DNA of 64,000 nucleotides from Pseudoalteromonas luteoviolacea (GCF_001750165.1 NZ_CP015412.1:744001-808000), one strand, 5' to 3'. Positions 56,601 through 64,000 are shown, numbered from the stretch's first letter. Notes: a model not told the origin generated them from the letters alone. Translations and numbers: made by a program.

Positions 56601-57565
56601 ATGGACCGACGGAGTGTACAGTTAACGCAACATATGGAGATATATCTGATACTCAAGTCCATATAGGACAGCCGCTGCCGTATTGCCAAGCTTATATTTT
56701 AAATACTGATAATGGGTCTACTTTGTTACCTTATGGCTCGGTAGGTGAGTTATATATTGGTGGTGACGGTTTAGCTAGAGGGTATTTGAATTTACCTGAG
56801 CTGACAGCAGAAAGGTTTGTTGACAATCCATATTTTGATGAGCAAAGACCGAATAGTTCATCACGATTATATCGTACAGGAGATTTAGTACGCTATTTAC
56901 CTAATGGTAAATTGGAGTTTATTGGCCGAGCCGATGACCAGGTTAAAATACGAGGCTACAGGGTTGAATTGGGTGAAGTGGAATCACAGCTCTCAGCACT
57001 TGAGCATGTAGATTCTGCTTTGGCCATTGCCAAAGAATTTGCAGGTCATCAGCAGCTAGTTGGGTATGTGAAAAGGAGTATCGAGCAAAGCGAAGTCACT
57101 GATGAGCAGTTTTCATCAGAGTTGAAAAACAATTTAATGCATCAGTTACCGGAACATATGATCCCGAGTATATTGATTGTGGTTACTGAGTGGCCACTAA
57201 CACCTAATGGTAAAATAGATAAGAAGGCCTTACCTCAGCCAGATGGAAGTGTGCTGCAAGGTGCTTATGAAGCACCGGAGACAGACACTGAAAAGGCCTT
57301 GGTTGAGATCTGGTCAGAGTTACTGGATATTGAAGCGGACAAAGTTAGTACATCGGCAAACTTTTTTGAAATTGGTGGAAATTCTCTGTCTAGTGTTCGT
57401 TTGGCATCGAAAATAAGTGAACGCTTTTGTGTCAGTTTGCCGCTTCAAGACATATTTAAGAATAATAAAATTAAGAGCCTTGCGTGTGAAATAGATGCAC
57501 TGACTTCATTTAATGTGGATGTTGAACAGGAAGGTGATGATAGTTATGAGGATTTTCTATTATGA
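47669..57565 (+). CDS. NRPS3: TubC-dock, three C-A-T modules
   Basis: The protein has 3298 residues. A TubC-type docking domain (1-58) is followed by three C-A-T modules: HHIASDG at about 207, 1286 and 2359, carrier serines 1094, 2167 and 3239 (the last in IGGNSL). Hand-read A codes: DILQLGCIW (glycine-like), DSALIAEVW (unassigned) and DAQDLGVVN (glutamine-like, identical to NRPS1 module 2). The first C domain must accept a polyketide-extended chain from the PKS. Modules 2 and 3 share a nearly identical T-C-A front, but their substrate-selecting A cores differ, which points to recombination within A domains. The tail is acidic (DDSYEDFLL). The start overlaps the PKS stop, and the stop overlaps the NRPS4 start (both ATGA). 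Confidence 0.94.
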   Translation: MIAIEQLLLHLKSNGIRVTLNDGKLQVHAGKGKLSDELKQQLKSNKEHLVKYLSKNNIDSKKAVTAVERNEQSPLSFSQQRLWFIDQLQGGASEYNMPMAFEVKGPLNLSLVSTVFSHIIERHEILRTVYVESQGETTQCIRPMSDIDFQINEIDLKHLTRETKSDAVATFVERDTLTPFNLATDVMLRVSYVHTDLDSGVLIFNMHHIASDGWSMEVLTKEFFVLYDAFSQGKPSPLPALEIQYADYAQWQHTHLKGEVLDNQLDYWVKQLDDVPPLHDLPLSHTRPEMKAHEGALVSGQLSATVSQKLQALAKQFQLTPFMLLHGALSLLLAKHSNNPDVVIGTPIANRTQLELKPLIGFFVNTLVLRTDTRHATLSDYFAHIKQVHLGAQSNQDVPFEQLVERLNIPRSTMHTPLFQILLTTNTDFGMNTGSSHDVMALSGVTLAGYQSEMVQAKFDLDINLQVSQDGIGIIWTYDISLFDEVVISKLNNHLCRLLTELSDITKGETSPHTLAMLSKEEEGYLVKELNDTVNNNYPTDLFIHELFEQQVLEHADAIALEYDDEQLTYRELNTRANQLAHYLISQGVQVEQSVGICLPRSVDMVISVLAVLKAGATYIPLDPDYPSARIGHIFEDTNLGHLVTHSNLVSGLPTDGVTLYESDKLRDILRGYPTTNITRRVGHNRSSLAYMIFTSGSTGKPKGVMIEHQALVNHIAGMADKLSGAFSWPNKLLAVTTVAFDIAGLELLGPLAYGGQVVLSTSDEAKEPSKLSSLLTSKQITCMQATPATWQMLVEDGWSGSAELVALTGGEALPLNLAQALLPRVHQLWNCYGPTEATIWSLVNQVDRQQVESGQIVLGGPLGNYSHYVLNEHGQVQPIGCVGELYIGGIGLARGYLNRADMTSRVFIENPFSEFDGSQKLYKTGDLVCVRDNGEIEYHGRVDHQVKIRGFRIELADVESQISVVKGVDNALVVATELAGSQQLVGYVKPCNVQGESEEAELLYDVKQCLSRQLPDYMVPSVLMMVSNWPLTPNGKVDRKALPQPDACALQGEYVAPSTATEKAVVEICSELLSIEAVSISTNANFFELGGHSLLSIRLVSSIRKQLAVELPVQTVFDAATLADLSKAIDCHRGEVVKPPVVVIPREQDGYTVSFAQQRLWFIDQLQGGTPEYNMPTVFEVQGQLNLSLLTEIFKHIIARHEVLRAVYVEEQGQAKQRFIPSSEVEFAIKEIDLCHLSGEAQSDAVNSAVEQDILTAFDLAQDVMLRVSYIHKSADKGVLIFNMHHIASDGWSMEVLTKEFFALYEALSQGQPNPLPELEIQYADYAHWQHTYLSGDVLARQLDYWTAQLDEVSPVHSLPLSYPRPEVKEHVGAIVRGGLPASISQKLQALATQYQLTPFMLMHGALSLMLSRHSNNTDVVIGTPVANRMQDELAPLIGFFVNSLVLRANTQHATLSEYFAHIREVHLGAQSNQDVPFEQLVEQLNIPRSTAHTPLFQIMLTTNTDYGLGQKAVALPDVTLAPYTSESVQAKFDLDINMSINDEGVGISWTYDVSLFDEATIKRFNDHLCRLLTELSEVTNKHVAPHSLPMLSQQETQYLVTELNDTALDYQQDKCIHELFEQQAMDNPDAVAVVFEGSQLTYGELNARANQLAHYLVETQGVKPDTLVGLCVERSLEMTIGILGILKAGGAYVPLDPSYPKERLAYMIEDADLSTVVTHSIAKEALSDYSGHIVDLDVDCANYSTDNLAKSVLGLHSAHLAYMIYTSGSTGKPKGVMIEHESLVYSTECRFEIYDDFSSFLLLSSMSFDSSVAGIFSTLCSGAKLCLLSAQNKSNTSYIVEQLQTHAISHFLMVPSLYDLILNEVDSSLLPALRGAIVAGESCSKNVVEKHYEKFPDQQVTLFNEYGPTEATVWSTVAVLNCDETVSIGQGIPGKSLFVMQNNTLVPFGVVGELYIGGTGLARGYLNCPELTAEKFIENPYYDAQKPNSSKRLYQTGDLVRYLPNGDVEFIGRVDDQVKIRGYRVELGEVEKYLMLETGVESALVVTKELAGSQQLVGYVKSCDALDGAIHAEFLSGIKTSLSEKAPDYMVPSVLMMVSEWPLTPNGKVDRKALPQPDACALQGEYVAPSTATEKAVVEICSELLSIEAVSISTNANFFELGGHSLLSIRLVSSIRKQLAVELPVQTVFDAATLADLSKAIDCHRGEVVKPPVVVIPREQDGYTVSFAQQRLWFIDQLQGGTPEYNMPTVFEVQGQLNLSLLTEIFKHIIARHEVLRAVYVEEQGQAKQRFIPSSEVEFAIKEIDLCHLSGEAQSDAVNSAVEQDILTAFDLAQDVMLRVSYIHKSADKGVLIFNMHHIASDGWSMEVLTKEFFALYEALSQGQPNPLPELEIQYADYAHWQHTYLSGDVLARQLDYWTAQLDEVSPVHSLPLSYPRPEVKEHVGAIVRGGLPASISQKLQALATQYQLTPFMLMHGALSLMLSRHSNNTDVVIGTPVANRMQDELAPLIGFFVNSLVLRANTQHATLSEYFAHIREVHLGAQSNQDVPFEQLVEQLNIPRSTAHTPLFQIMLTTNTDYGLGQKAVALPDVTLAPYTSESVQAKFDLDINMSINDEGVGISWTYDVSLFDEATIKRFNDHLCRLLTELSEVTNKHVAPHSLPMLSQQETQYLVTELNDTAVDYQQDKCIHELFEQQAMDNPDAVAVVFEGSQLTYGELNARANQLAHYLVETQGVKPDTLVGLCVERSLEMTIGILGILKAGGAYVPLDPNYPKERLAYMIEDADLSTIISHSCASKVLNQYSGHVIDLDDTNIFSNYCADNLNKKSLGLRTTHLAYIIYTSGSTGKPKGVMIEHGSIFALLSEMSGWFKNAHCVGWCANYVFDASLQGVVFLLSGRQVVIVPDEIKTQPIKLKEYIESYNIELLDCTPSLLQFWLEEWGDFKPPHLLIGGEAISQELWQTVGALESEGIEAKNVYGPTECTVNATYGDISDTQVHIGQPLPYCQAYILNTDNGSTLLPYGSVGELYIGGDGLARGYLNLPELTAERFVDNPYFDEQRPNSSSRLYRTGDLVRYLPNGKLEFIGRADDQVKIRGYRVELGEVESQLSALEHVDSALAIAKEFAGHQQLVGYVKRSIEQSEVTDEQFSSELKNNLMHQLPEHMIPSILIVVTEWPLTPNGKIDKKALPQPDGSVLQGAYEAPETDTEKALVEIWSELLDIEADKVSTSANFFEIGGNSLSSVRLASKISERFCVSLPLQDIFKNNKIKSLACEIDALTSFNVDVEQEGDDSYEDFLL
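50717..56038 (+). repeat. Duplicated 2.1-kb T-C-A segment within NRPS3
   Basis: Copy 1 (50717-52819) and copy 2 (53936-56038) are almost identical over 2103 bp; I see only a few differences (for example CTTTGG against CTGTGG at 52496 and 55715). The offset is 3219 bp, the same as in NRPS2. Identity ends abruptly inside the A domain, upstream of A3, and the following 1.1 kb of the two copies are clearly different. Confidence 0.93.
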
Positions 57566-60500
57566 AAATGAATAGATTACTAAGTGAATTGCAGTCTAAT
57601 GGAGTTAAAGTTTCAAACGTTAATGGTAAATTAAACTTAAAAGTACCTAAAGATTTGGACCCCAAATTAAAAAGCAAATTAGTAGAGCACAAAAATGAGT
57701 TTAAATTATTTTTAGAATCAATTTACGTTAAAGATTCAATAAAGCCATTTGCAAGAGTTGGTAATTCTTTTGATGCATCATTTTCTCAACAGCGGCTATG
57801 GTTTGTTGATCAGCTTCAAGGTGGTTCACCCGAATACAACATGCCTACAGTATTTAAAGTGGAAGGTCATTTAGACCTTACACTTCTAAATGATGTGTTT
57901 GCTCACATTATTGAACGCCATGAGGTATTGAGAACAGTTTATGAAGACGTGAAAGGTGAGCCAAAACAGCGCATTCTTCCAATGTCAGAGGTGGCCTTTA
58001 AGATCCATGAAAAAAATCTAACAGATCTCACGTGTGAGACAAAATCAGAAGCGGTTAATACGTTCGTTGAAACTGATCTATTGGAGCCATTTAATTTGGC
58101 CCAAGATGTGATGTTACGTGTGAGCTATATTCATACAGAAACTGATGCTGGTGTGTTGATTTTTAATATGCATCATATCGCATCTGATGGATGGTCTATG
58201 GAAGTCCTTACCAAAGAGTTTTTTGCTTTATATGAAGCTTTTAGTTCAGGCCAGCCAAGTCCACTGCCAGAGTTGGAAATCCAATATGTAGATTATGCGC
58301 ACTGGCAGCGTAATCATATCACTGGTGAGGTGTTAGATACTCAGTTAGATTATTGGGCTATGCAACTAGATGAACTACCTCCTGTGCACAGTTTACCATT
58401 GGTTTCTTCACGTCCAGAGGTGAAGAAGCATGTTGGGGCTGGTGTACATGGTAGTTTACCCGCAGCGGTTGGGCAAAAATTACAGGCGTTGGCTAAGCAG
58501 CACCAATTAACGCCATTTATGCTCTTACATGGTGCATTATCTTTATTATTATCAAGGCATAGTAATAGCTCTGACGTGGTGATCGGTACGCCAGTTGCGA
58601 ATCGTTTGCAAGACGAGTTGTCTCCGTTAATAGGCTTTTTTGTCAATACACTCGTGCTACGAGCTGATACTGAGCATGAAACGTTGTCAGAATACTTTTC
58701 TCATATCAAAGACGTACACTTAGGGGCACAGGCAAATCAAAATGTCCCTTTTGAGCAACTTGTTGAAAGATTAAATGTACCACGTAGCACTGCTTATACA
58801 CCTTTGTTCCAGATCTTATTATCAACGAGCACTGATTATGGGGTGACTAACGACCCAGCTCCGGTTGCCATGTCTGATGTGACACTTTTACCTTATGAAT
58901 CCGACAAGATACAAGCTAAGTTTGATTTAGATATTAATATGAGTATCAGTGATGAAGGAGTTGGAGTTTTCTGGAAGTATGATGTGAGCTTATTTGATGA
59001 AGCTTATGTTCAGTGCTTAAATGTACATTTATGCCAATTATTAACTGAGCTCAGTGAAGTTACGCATAGTGATATTCCGCCGCATAGCTTGGGGATGCTA
59101 TCACAAAAAGAAGCCCATCATTTGGTAGTGGAACTTAATGATAGAGTGATGGAGTATTCAAATGAGTCTTGTATTCATGAGCTGTTTGAGCAGCAAGCGC
59201 AGCAGAGTCCAGATAATATCGCTGTGGTATTCGAAGCTGAGCAGTTAACTTACGGCGAGCTTAATGCCAGAGCAAATCAATTAGCCCATTACTTAGTCCA
59301 GCAGCAAGATGTAAAACCTGACACGTTAGTCGGGTTGTGTGTTGAACGTTCAGTGGAAATGCTAATTGGCATATTGGGTATTCTAAAAGCGGGAGGGGCC
59401 TATGTGCCATTGGACCCTAAGTATCCTAGTGATCGTTTAGCCTATATGATTGAAGACGCCAAGCTAGACACCATCGTTAGTAATGAACTGGCACAACATG
59501 CATTAGAAACCTATTCTGGTTATCTCATCGATATTAATGATGAAACGATTATCAAGAATTACAGTACAGAAAACCTTGATAAAGCGTCATTGGGTCTCAC
59601 TTCCTCTCACCTTGCATATGTTATTTATACTTCTGGCTCAACAGGCAAACCAAAAGGGGTGATGATCGAGCGAAAAAGTTTACTTGACTATATGATGACC
59701 AACAGTGATGGCTACTTCTCGTCCAGCCTGACCGGATCGTTGGTTATTTCATCATTGAGCTTTGATTTAACCCTTCCTAGTATTTATTTACCGCTATTAC
59801 ATGGAAAGAGTGTTGAACTCATTAACAATGAGGGGGTGATAGGTGATTGCATCGAGAAACTAACAGCAAATGATAAAGCAAAGTTAATCAGACTGACCCC
59901 CTCGCATTTGAAGATTATAGTGGAGCAACTAGGAGTATCTAAAGTGCAAGGTGCTCATACATTAGTTATTGGTGGTGAAGCACTTGATCCCAGTTTGGTA
60001 AACGATTTTTATGATTTATTTCCACACAGTGAGCTGATCAATCACTATGGTCCCTCTGAGTCGACTATCGGATGTAGTTTTCACAAGCTCAACAAGAAGA
60101 AATATACAACAGACGAGTCAATACCGATTGGACAGAGCATGATGAATACTGAGTTGTATATACTCAATGCGCATCAAGGGCTAGCCCCCAAAGGAGGAGG
60201 TGGAGAGTTATATGTTGGTGGTAATGGGCTCGCCAGAGGGTATTTAAACCGGCCAGAATTAACCAAAGAACGTTTCATTGATAATCCCTTTTATGATGAA
60301 TGCAAACCGAATAGCTCGAAAAAACTATACCGAACAGGTGACTTAGTACGTTATTTTCCAGACGGAAGTTTAGAGTTTATTGGCCGTGTCGATGATCAAG
60401 TGAAAATACGTGGTTTTAGGATAGAGATCGGTGAGGTAGAAGCCCAGCTTTTGAAGCTAGAAGGTGTTGAGTCTGCACTCTTAATGGCTAAAGAGTTAAC

Positions 60501-63500
60501 AGGCAGCCAACAGCTGATCGGTTATGTAAAATCGAAAGTTAAGCTTGATGATTCTGCCCATGCCTCTTATGTGTCAGAATTAAAGTCAGGGTTATTAAAT
60601 CAACTACCAGAGTACATGGTGCCAAGTATACTGGTTGTTGTAAATGAATGGCCGTTGACACCAAATGGTAAAGTAGACAGAAAAGCGTTGCCAGAACCTG
60701 ATGCGAGTGTGTTGCAAAAAGAATACGTAGCCCCAACAACACAAACAGAAAAAACACTCGTTGAAATTTGGTCTGAGCTACTCAATGTTAATGCAGATAA
60801 ACTCAGTGTGACAGCAAACTTCTTTGAACTTGGTGGCCACTCATTACTTATAATGAAACTCATTGGTTTGGCAACCGATCAGGGCCTTCATATTGAAGCA
60901 CAAGATGTGTTTACTGCCCCGAATCTACAGGTATTGGCAAACTTGAATGATACCCATTTTGCTCAGCGTGATGCGGCTGCTTTTGTTGTGCCAGACAATT
61001 TAATTCCTGAGCAATGTGAGCAGATCACGCCGGATATGTTGCCTCTGGTGAATTTAACCGATGAAGAAATTTCCCATATCGCTCAGCAAGTCCCTAAAGG
61101 TGTAAAAAATATTGAAGATATTTACCCTCTAGGACCGTTGCAAGCGGGCATTTTATATACGCATATGATAAGTGAAGGGCATGATTTATATGTAACGCCA
61201 TTATTATTTAAAGTAAATAATCAGACTGCATTGGATGACTTTTTAGAAGGGATGAACTTTTTAATTCAGCGTCACGATGTACTCAGAACAATGGTGTTGC
61301 ATGAGGGGTTGTCACAGCCGGTGCAAGTAGTGTGTAAAGATGTCTCTTTACCAGTTAAATGGTTGGATATGCCTACAGGTACTGATGTCAGAGCTGCGAT
61401 GTTTGAAAGGAGCTCTCCAGAGCAGCAGTGGTTAGATCTATCTCAAGCGCCTTTATTTCAGCTGCAGGTAGCCCAACAGAGTGAGCATGAATATTACATA
61501 CTATTGCAAATGCATCATTTGATCACCGATCATGTTTCTCTTGAAATTATTCAGCGAGAGATCAATGCGTTTCATGCTGGGCAGAGTGATATGTTAGAGC
61601 CTGTGCGCCCTTACCGCAATTTCATCGCATATACCGCAGAGAAGTCAAATAAGCAGGAAGCTGAATCACACTTCACCGCAACGCTTGGTGATGTGGAAGA
61701 GCCTACAGCCCCGTTTGACCTGATGGACATACGTAATGATGGTGCGGATATTGACGAGCTTGTTGAACCTGTCTCAGATGAGCTGGCACAAACTATCCGA
61801 ACATTATCAAGGCAGTTAAAACTAAGCCCAGCAAGTATTTTCCATGCTGCATTTAGCTTGGTTGTTGCTGCATGTAGTAATAAGCAAGACGTTGTATTTG
61901 GGAGTGTGATGTCAGGCCGTTTGCAGGGACTAGCTGGTACTGAGTCAATGATTGGTATTTTTATGAATACTCTGCCTGTTCGTGCTCAACTCGCGTCAAA
62001 GACGGTATTGGAATTTGTTTGTGATATCCATGACTATTTGCAAACTTTACTGACTTACGAGCAAACACCACTCACACTGGCACAAAATTGTAGCGGTGTG
62101 GAGCATAACTCGCCATTATTTAGTGCAATGCTAAATTACCGACATTCAGCAATGGATGAGTCGGTCGAAATACCGAATGAAGGCGAAGAGCGCGATATTG
62201 AATTAATTTTTTCGCAGGAGCGAAGTAATTATCCATTTAACTTAATTGTTGATGACTTTGGTGTTGGTTTTGCTTTAGATTTTCAGGTGGATCCGCTTGT
62301 TGATGTGGGCCGTGTGATGGCTTACATGCAGACTGCACTTGCTGGCGTAACAGAGCTTCTAGCAAATGCGCCTGATACATCTGTAGATGCACTGAATGTG
62401 TTGCCTACAGAAGAGTTAAATTATCTTACCTGTACGTTAAACAATACTGTCGTGGACAATCCTAAAGGTAGGGCTGTACACGAATTATTTGAGCAACAAG
62501 CGCGAGAAAACCCCACTAAAGTTGCCATTGTGTATGATGATAAGGAACTAACTTATTCGGAACTAGATGCACGAGCTAATCAGCTTGCAAACTATTTAAT
62601 TGAATGTGAGTTAGACGAAGGTGCACGGGTTGGCTTACTGTTTGAGCGTGGTTTTGAGCAGCTAATAGCAATGTTGGCAGTGTTAAAAACGGGTGCCAGT
62701 TACGTACCGCTAGATGCATCATATCCGCAAGAACGTATAGATTTCATTTGTGAAGATGCCGACGTTGAATTGGTGTTGATTGAGCAACCCTTGGTTGAGC
62801 GATTCCCATTACCAAGCCTAGATATTATGGTAGTTGAGCCTGTGTTCGGGAACAGCGATTGGTTATCGGATTACGATACTTGCCTAGAGGAAGTACGTAT
62901 AGCGGCGCCAGACTCATTAGCATATGTTCTGTATACATCCGGCTCAACGGGCAAACCCAAAGGGGTGAAAGTCACGCACAGTGGGCTGCTCAATTATGTT
63001 CAGCACACGCTGACAGAGTATATGGAAGACAGGATTGAGGGAGCGGTAGTGTGTACACCACTTTGTTTTGATGCGACGGTGACTTCAATTCTGTCTCCAT
63101 TGTGTTGTGGTAAGTCAGTGCTATTGCTTGGAAATGGTGATGCAATGCTTGAACAGCTTGGCAATAGGTTGTTTGCATCTCAAAACCTCATGTTTAAATT
63201 AACGCCAGCCCATTTGAATGCGATAGAGCAGCAATTGGATAACGGTCAAGTATGTAATGCGGCGCATATACTGGTTATTGGAGGTGAGCAATTAACAGTA
63301 AGTACTTTGTCAAACTGGAAGAAATTACGGCTACCAAATTCAAGCTTTATCAACGAATATGGTCCTACAGAGACAGTGGTTGGTTGTTCGACTTACAGAG
63401 TAGACAGCGCAGACCAAGTTGATGCGTTAGCGCAGTCTTATGCAGTACCAATAGGTCTGCCGATTCAAAACACGCAGTTATTTGTGTTAAATGAGCAGCT

Positions 63501-64000
63501 ACAAGTACAACCGATAGGTGGTATTGGAGAGTTGTATATTGCAGGAGCAGGTGTAGCACAAGGTTATATTAATCGTGATACGCTCACTCAGCAGCAGTTT
63601 ATAAAAGCAGAGACCTTATCGGCACAAATACAAGCGCAGGTGCAATCGGCAACCTTGTACAAAACGGGTGACCAAGTTAGGTGGTTAAGTGACGGTGTAC
63701 TCGAGTTTATAGGTCGAGTAGACGATCAAGTCAAAGTACGAGGTTATCGGATTGAGCTGGGTGAAGTAGAAACCCAACTGACAGATCTCGAAGGAGTGGA
63801 GTCTGCTCTAGTCATGGCTGCAGAAATCGCTGGTAGTCAGCAACTGATTGGTTACGTGAAGTCGAACATTGAGTTAGATGAAGTTGATGTAGCGACATAT
63901 ATATCAGAATTAAAAACGACGTTGGCTAGTCAGCTACCTGATTATATGGTGCCAAATGTGTTGATGGTGGTTGAGCAATGGCCGTTAACAAACAATGGCA
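57562..64000 (+). CDS. NRPS4 (partial): TubC-dock, C-A-T-C-A, runs off the window
   Basis: The frame starts at 57562 (ATGA overlap with the NRPS3 stop) and stays open to the right edge, at least 2146 residues. A TubC-type docking domain (1-58) is followed by C (HHIASDG, His204), A (A3 near 689) and carrier Ser1094 in LGGHSLL. Then comes a C domain of another type (about 1150-1600, HHLITDH at 1318), followed by A (A3 near 1790) up to its A10 region at the edge. The second C domain follows a TPDMLPLVNLTDEEIS linker and YPLGPLQAGIL, as seen in dual epimerisation/condensation domains, but its extended His motif is degenerate. Hand-read codes: DLPRVGHIG (aspartate-like) and DATKVGEVG (asparagine/aspartate-like). 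The termination domain is not in the window. Confidence 0.93.
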   Translation, partial: MKMNRLLSELQSNGVKVSNVNGKLNLKVPKDLDPKLKSKLVEHKNEFKLFLESIYVKDSIKPFARVGNSFDASFSQQRLWFVDQLQGGSPEYNMPTVFKVEGHLDLTLLNDVFAHIIERHEVLRTVYEDVKGEPKQRILPMSEVAFKIHEKNLTDLTCETKSEAVNTFVETDLLEPFNLAQDVMLRVSYIHTETDAGVLIFNMHHIASDGWSMEVLTKEFFALYEAFSSGQPSPLPELEIQYVDYAHWQRNHITGEVLDTQLDYWAMQLDELPPVHSLPLVSSRPEVKKHVGAGVHGSLPAAVGQKLQALAKQHQLTPFMLLHGALSLLLSRHSNSSDVVIGTPVANRLQDELSPLIGFFVNTLVLRADTEHETLSEYFSHIKDVHLGAQANQNVPFEQLVERLNVPRSTAYTPLFQILLSTSTDYGVTNDPAPVAMSDVTLLPYESDKIQAKFDLDINMSISDEGVGVFWKYDVSLFDEAYVQCLNVHLCQLLTELSEVTHSDIPPHSLGMLSQKEAHHLVVELNDRVMEYSNESCIHELFEQQAQQSPDNIAVVFEAEQLTYGELNARANQLAHYLVQQQDVKPDTLVGLCVERSVEMLIGILGILKAGGAYVPLDPKYPSDRLAYMIEDAKLDTIVSNELAQHALETYSGYLIDINDETIIKNYSTENLDKASLGLTSSHLAYVIYTSGSTGKPKGVMIERKSLLDYMMTNSDGYFSSSLTGSLVISSLSFDLTLPSIYLPLLHGKSVELINNEGVIGDCIEKLTANDKAKLIRLTPSHLKIIVEQLGVSKVQGAHTLVIGGEALDPSLVNDFYDLFPHSELINHYGPSESTIGCSFHKLNKKKYTTDESIPIGQSMMNTELYILNAHQGLAPKGGGGELYVGGNGLARGYLNRPELTKERFIDNPFYDECKPNSSKKLYRTGDLVRYFPDGSLEFIGRVDDQVKIRGFRIEIGEVEAQLLKLEGVESALLMAKELTGSQQLIGYVKSKVKLDDSAHASYVSELKSGLLNQLPEYMVPSILVVVNEWPLTPNGKVDRKALPEPDASVLQKEYVAPTTQTEKTLVEIWSELLNVNADKLSVTANFFELGGHSLLIMKLIGLATDQGLHIEAQDVFTAPNLQVLANLNDTHFAQRDAAAFVVPDNLIPEQCEQITPDMLPLVNLTDEEISHIAQQVPKGVKNIEDIYPLGPLQAGILYTHMISEGHDLYVTPLLFKVNNQTALDDFLEGMNFLIQRHDVLRTMVLHEGLSQPVQVVCKDVSLPVKWLDMPTGTDVRAAMFERSSPEQQWLDLSQAPLFQLQVAQQSEHEYYILLQMHHLITDHVSLEIIQREINAFHAGQSDMLEPVRPYRNFIAYTAEKSNKQEAESHFTATLGDVEEPTAPFDLMDIRNDGADIDELVEPVSDELAQTIRTLSRQLKLSPASIFHAAFSLVVAACSNKQDVVFGSVMSGRLQGLAGTESMIGIFMNTLPVRAQLASKTVLEFVCDIHDYLQTLLTYEQTPLTLAQNCSGVEHNSPLFSAMLNYRHSAMDESVEIPNEGEERDIELIFSQERSNYPFNLIVDDFGVGFALDFQVDPLVDVGRVMAYMQTALAGVTELLANAPDTSVDALNVLPTEELNYLTCTLNNTVVDNPKGRAVHELFEQQARENPTKVAIVYDDKELTYSELDARANQLANYLIECELDEGARVGLLFERGFEQLIAMLAVLKTGASYVPLDASYPQERIDFICEDADVELVLIEQPLVERFPLPSLDIMVVEPVFGNSDWLSDYDTCLEEVRIAAPDSLAYVLYTSGSTGKPKGVKVTHSGLLNYVQHTLTEYMEDRIEGAVVCTPLCFDATVTSILSPLCCGKSVLLLGNGDAMLEQLGNRLFASQNLMFKLTPAHLNAIEQQLDNGQVCNAAHILVIGGEQLTVSTLSNWKKLRLPNSSFINEYGPTETVVGCSTYRVDSADQVDALAQSYAVPIGLPIQNTQLFVLNEQLQVQPIGGIGELYIAGAGVAQGYINRDTLTQQQFIKAETLSAQIQAQVQSATLYKTGDQVRWLSDGVLEFIGRVDDQVKVRGYRIELGEVETQLTDLEGVESALVMAAEIAGSQQLIGYVKSNIELDEVDVATYISELKTTLASQLPDYMVPNVLMVVEQWPLTNNG

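Noticed and set aside
57562..64000. Thioesterase or reductase release domain
   Set aside because: None occurs in the visible NRPS proteins; the line continues beyond the right edge, so absence cannot be interpreted.

Overview
The window looks like chromosomal DNA of a marine gammaproteobacterium, most likely Alteromonadales and Pseudoalteromonas-like. This is inferred from the moderate-to-low GC, the type I-F CRISPR system with its repeat family, and the style of the giant NRPS genes; nothing here fixes the species.

The left 13.5 kb is a complete type I-F CRISPR-Cas locus, all read on the + strand. It holds the end of CRISPR array 1 (1-799), a duplicated trailer region, and a small putative membrane protein on the minus strand (1256-1576). 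A WYL-domain regulator of BrxR/CapW type (1768-2598) starts 4 nt after a perfect inverted repeat. Next come cas1, a cas2-cas3 fusion, cas8f, cas5f, cas7f and cas6f (2694-11324), a strong terminator, a leader and CRISPR array 2 (11475-13002, 26 repeats). Both arrays end in the same trailer family. That family carries solitary degenerate CRISPR repeats and, after array 2, is tandemly duplicated. The newer repeats of array 2 carry a base change that mismatches the hairpin recognised by Cas6f; the older ones do not.

From 13.5 to 15.1 kb there is a run of about 34 units of an 8-bp satellite, unassigned DNA and a decayed minus-strand reading frame.

From 15.17 kb to the right edge, one co-directional set of genes encodes a large NRPS-PKS assembly line; the last gene runs off the window. 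It begins with a periplasmic penicillin-acylase-family hydrolase and a PvdE/SyrD-type peptide exporter, followed by NRPS1 (2 modules), NRPS2 (4 modules), a one-module NRPS with two enzymes built into its adenylation domain, a KS-AT-ACP PKS, NRPS3 (3 modules) and NRPS4 (at least 2 modules). Most junctions are 4-nt ATGA overlaps. The N-terminal condensation domain of NRPS1 suggests an acylated first residue. The acylase and exporter suggest pyoverdine-like maturation, with export of an acylated precursor and acyl removal in the periplasm. Hand-read A-domain pockets give, tentatively: acyl-(Gly-like)-Gln-Phe-Ala-Ala-X-(modified Gly)-malonate-Gly-X-Gln-(Asp-like)-(Asn-like)-...

The most unusual element is the module at 39026-44389. 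A luciferase-like monooxygenase sits between A4 and A5, and an FkbM-type methyltransferase sits between A8 and A10, of the same adenylation domain. Two further points stand out. The docking pattern is consistent: acidic C-terminal tails precede every TubC-type N-terminal docking domain, while a basic tail precedes the one partner (the PKS) that lacks one. There are also two independent module duplications with the same 3219-bp period.
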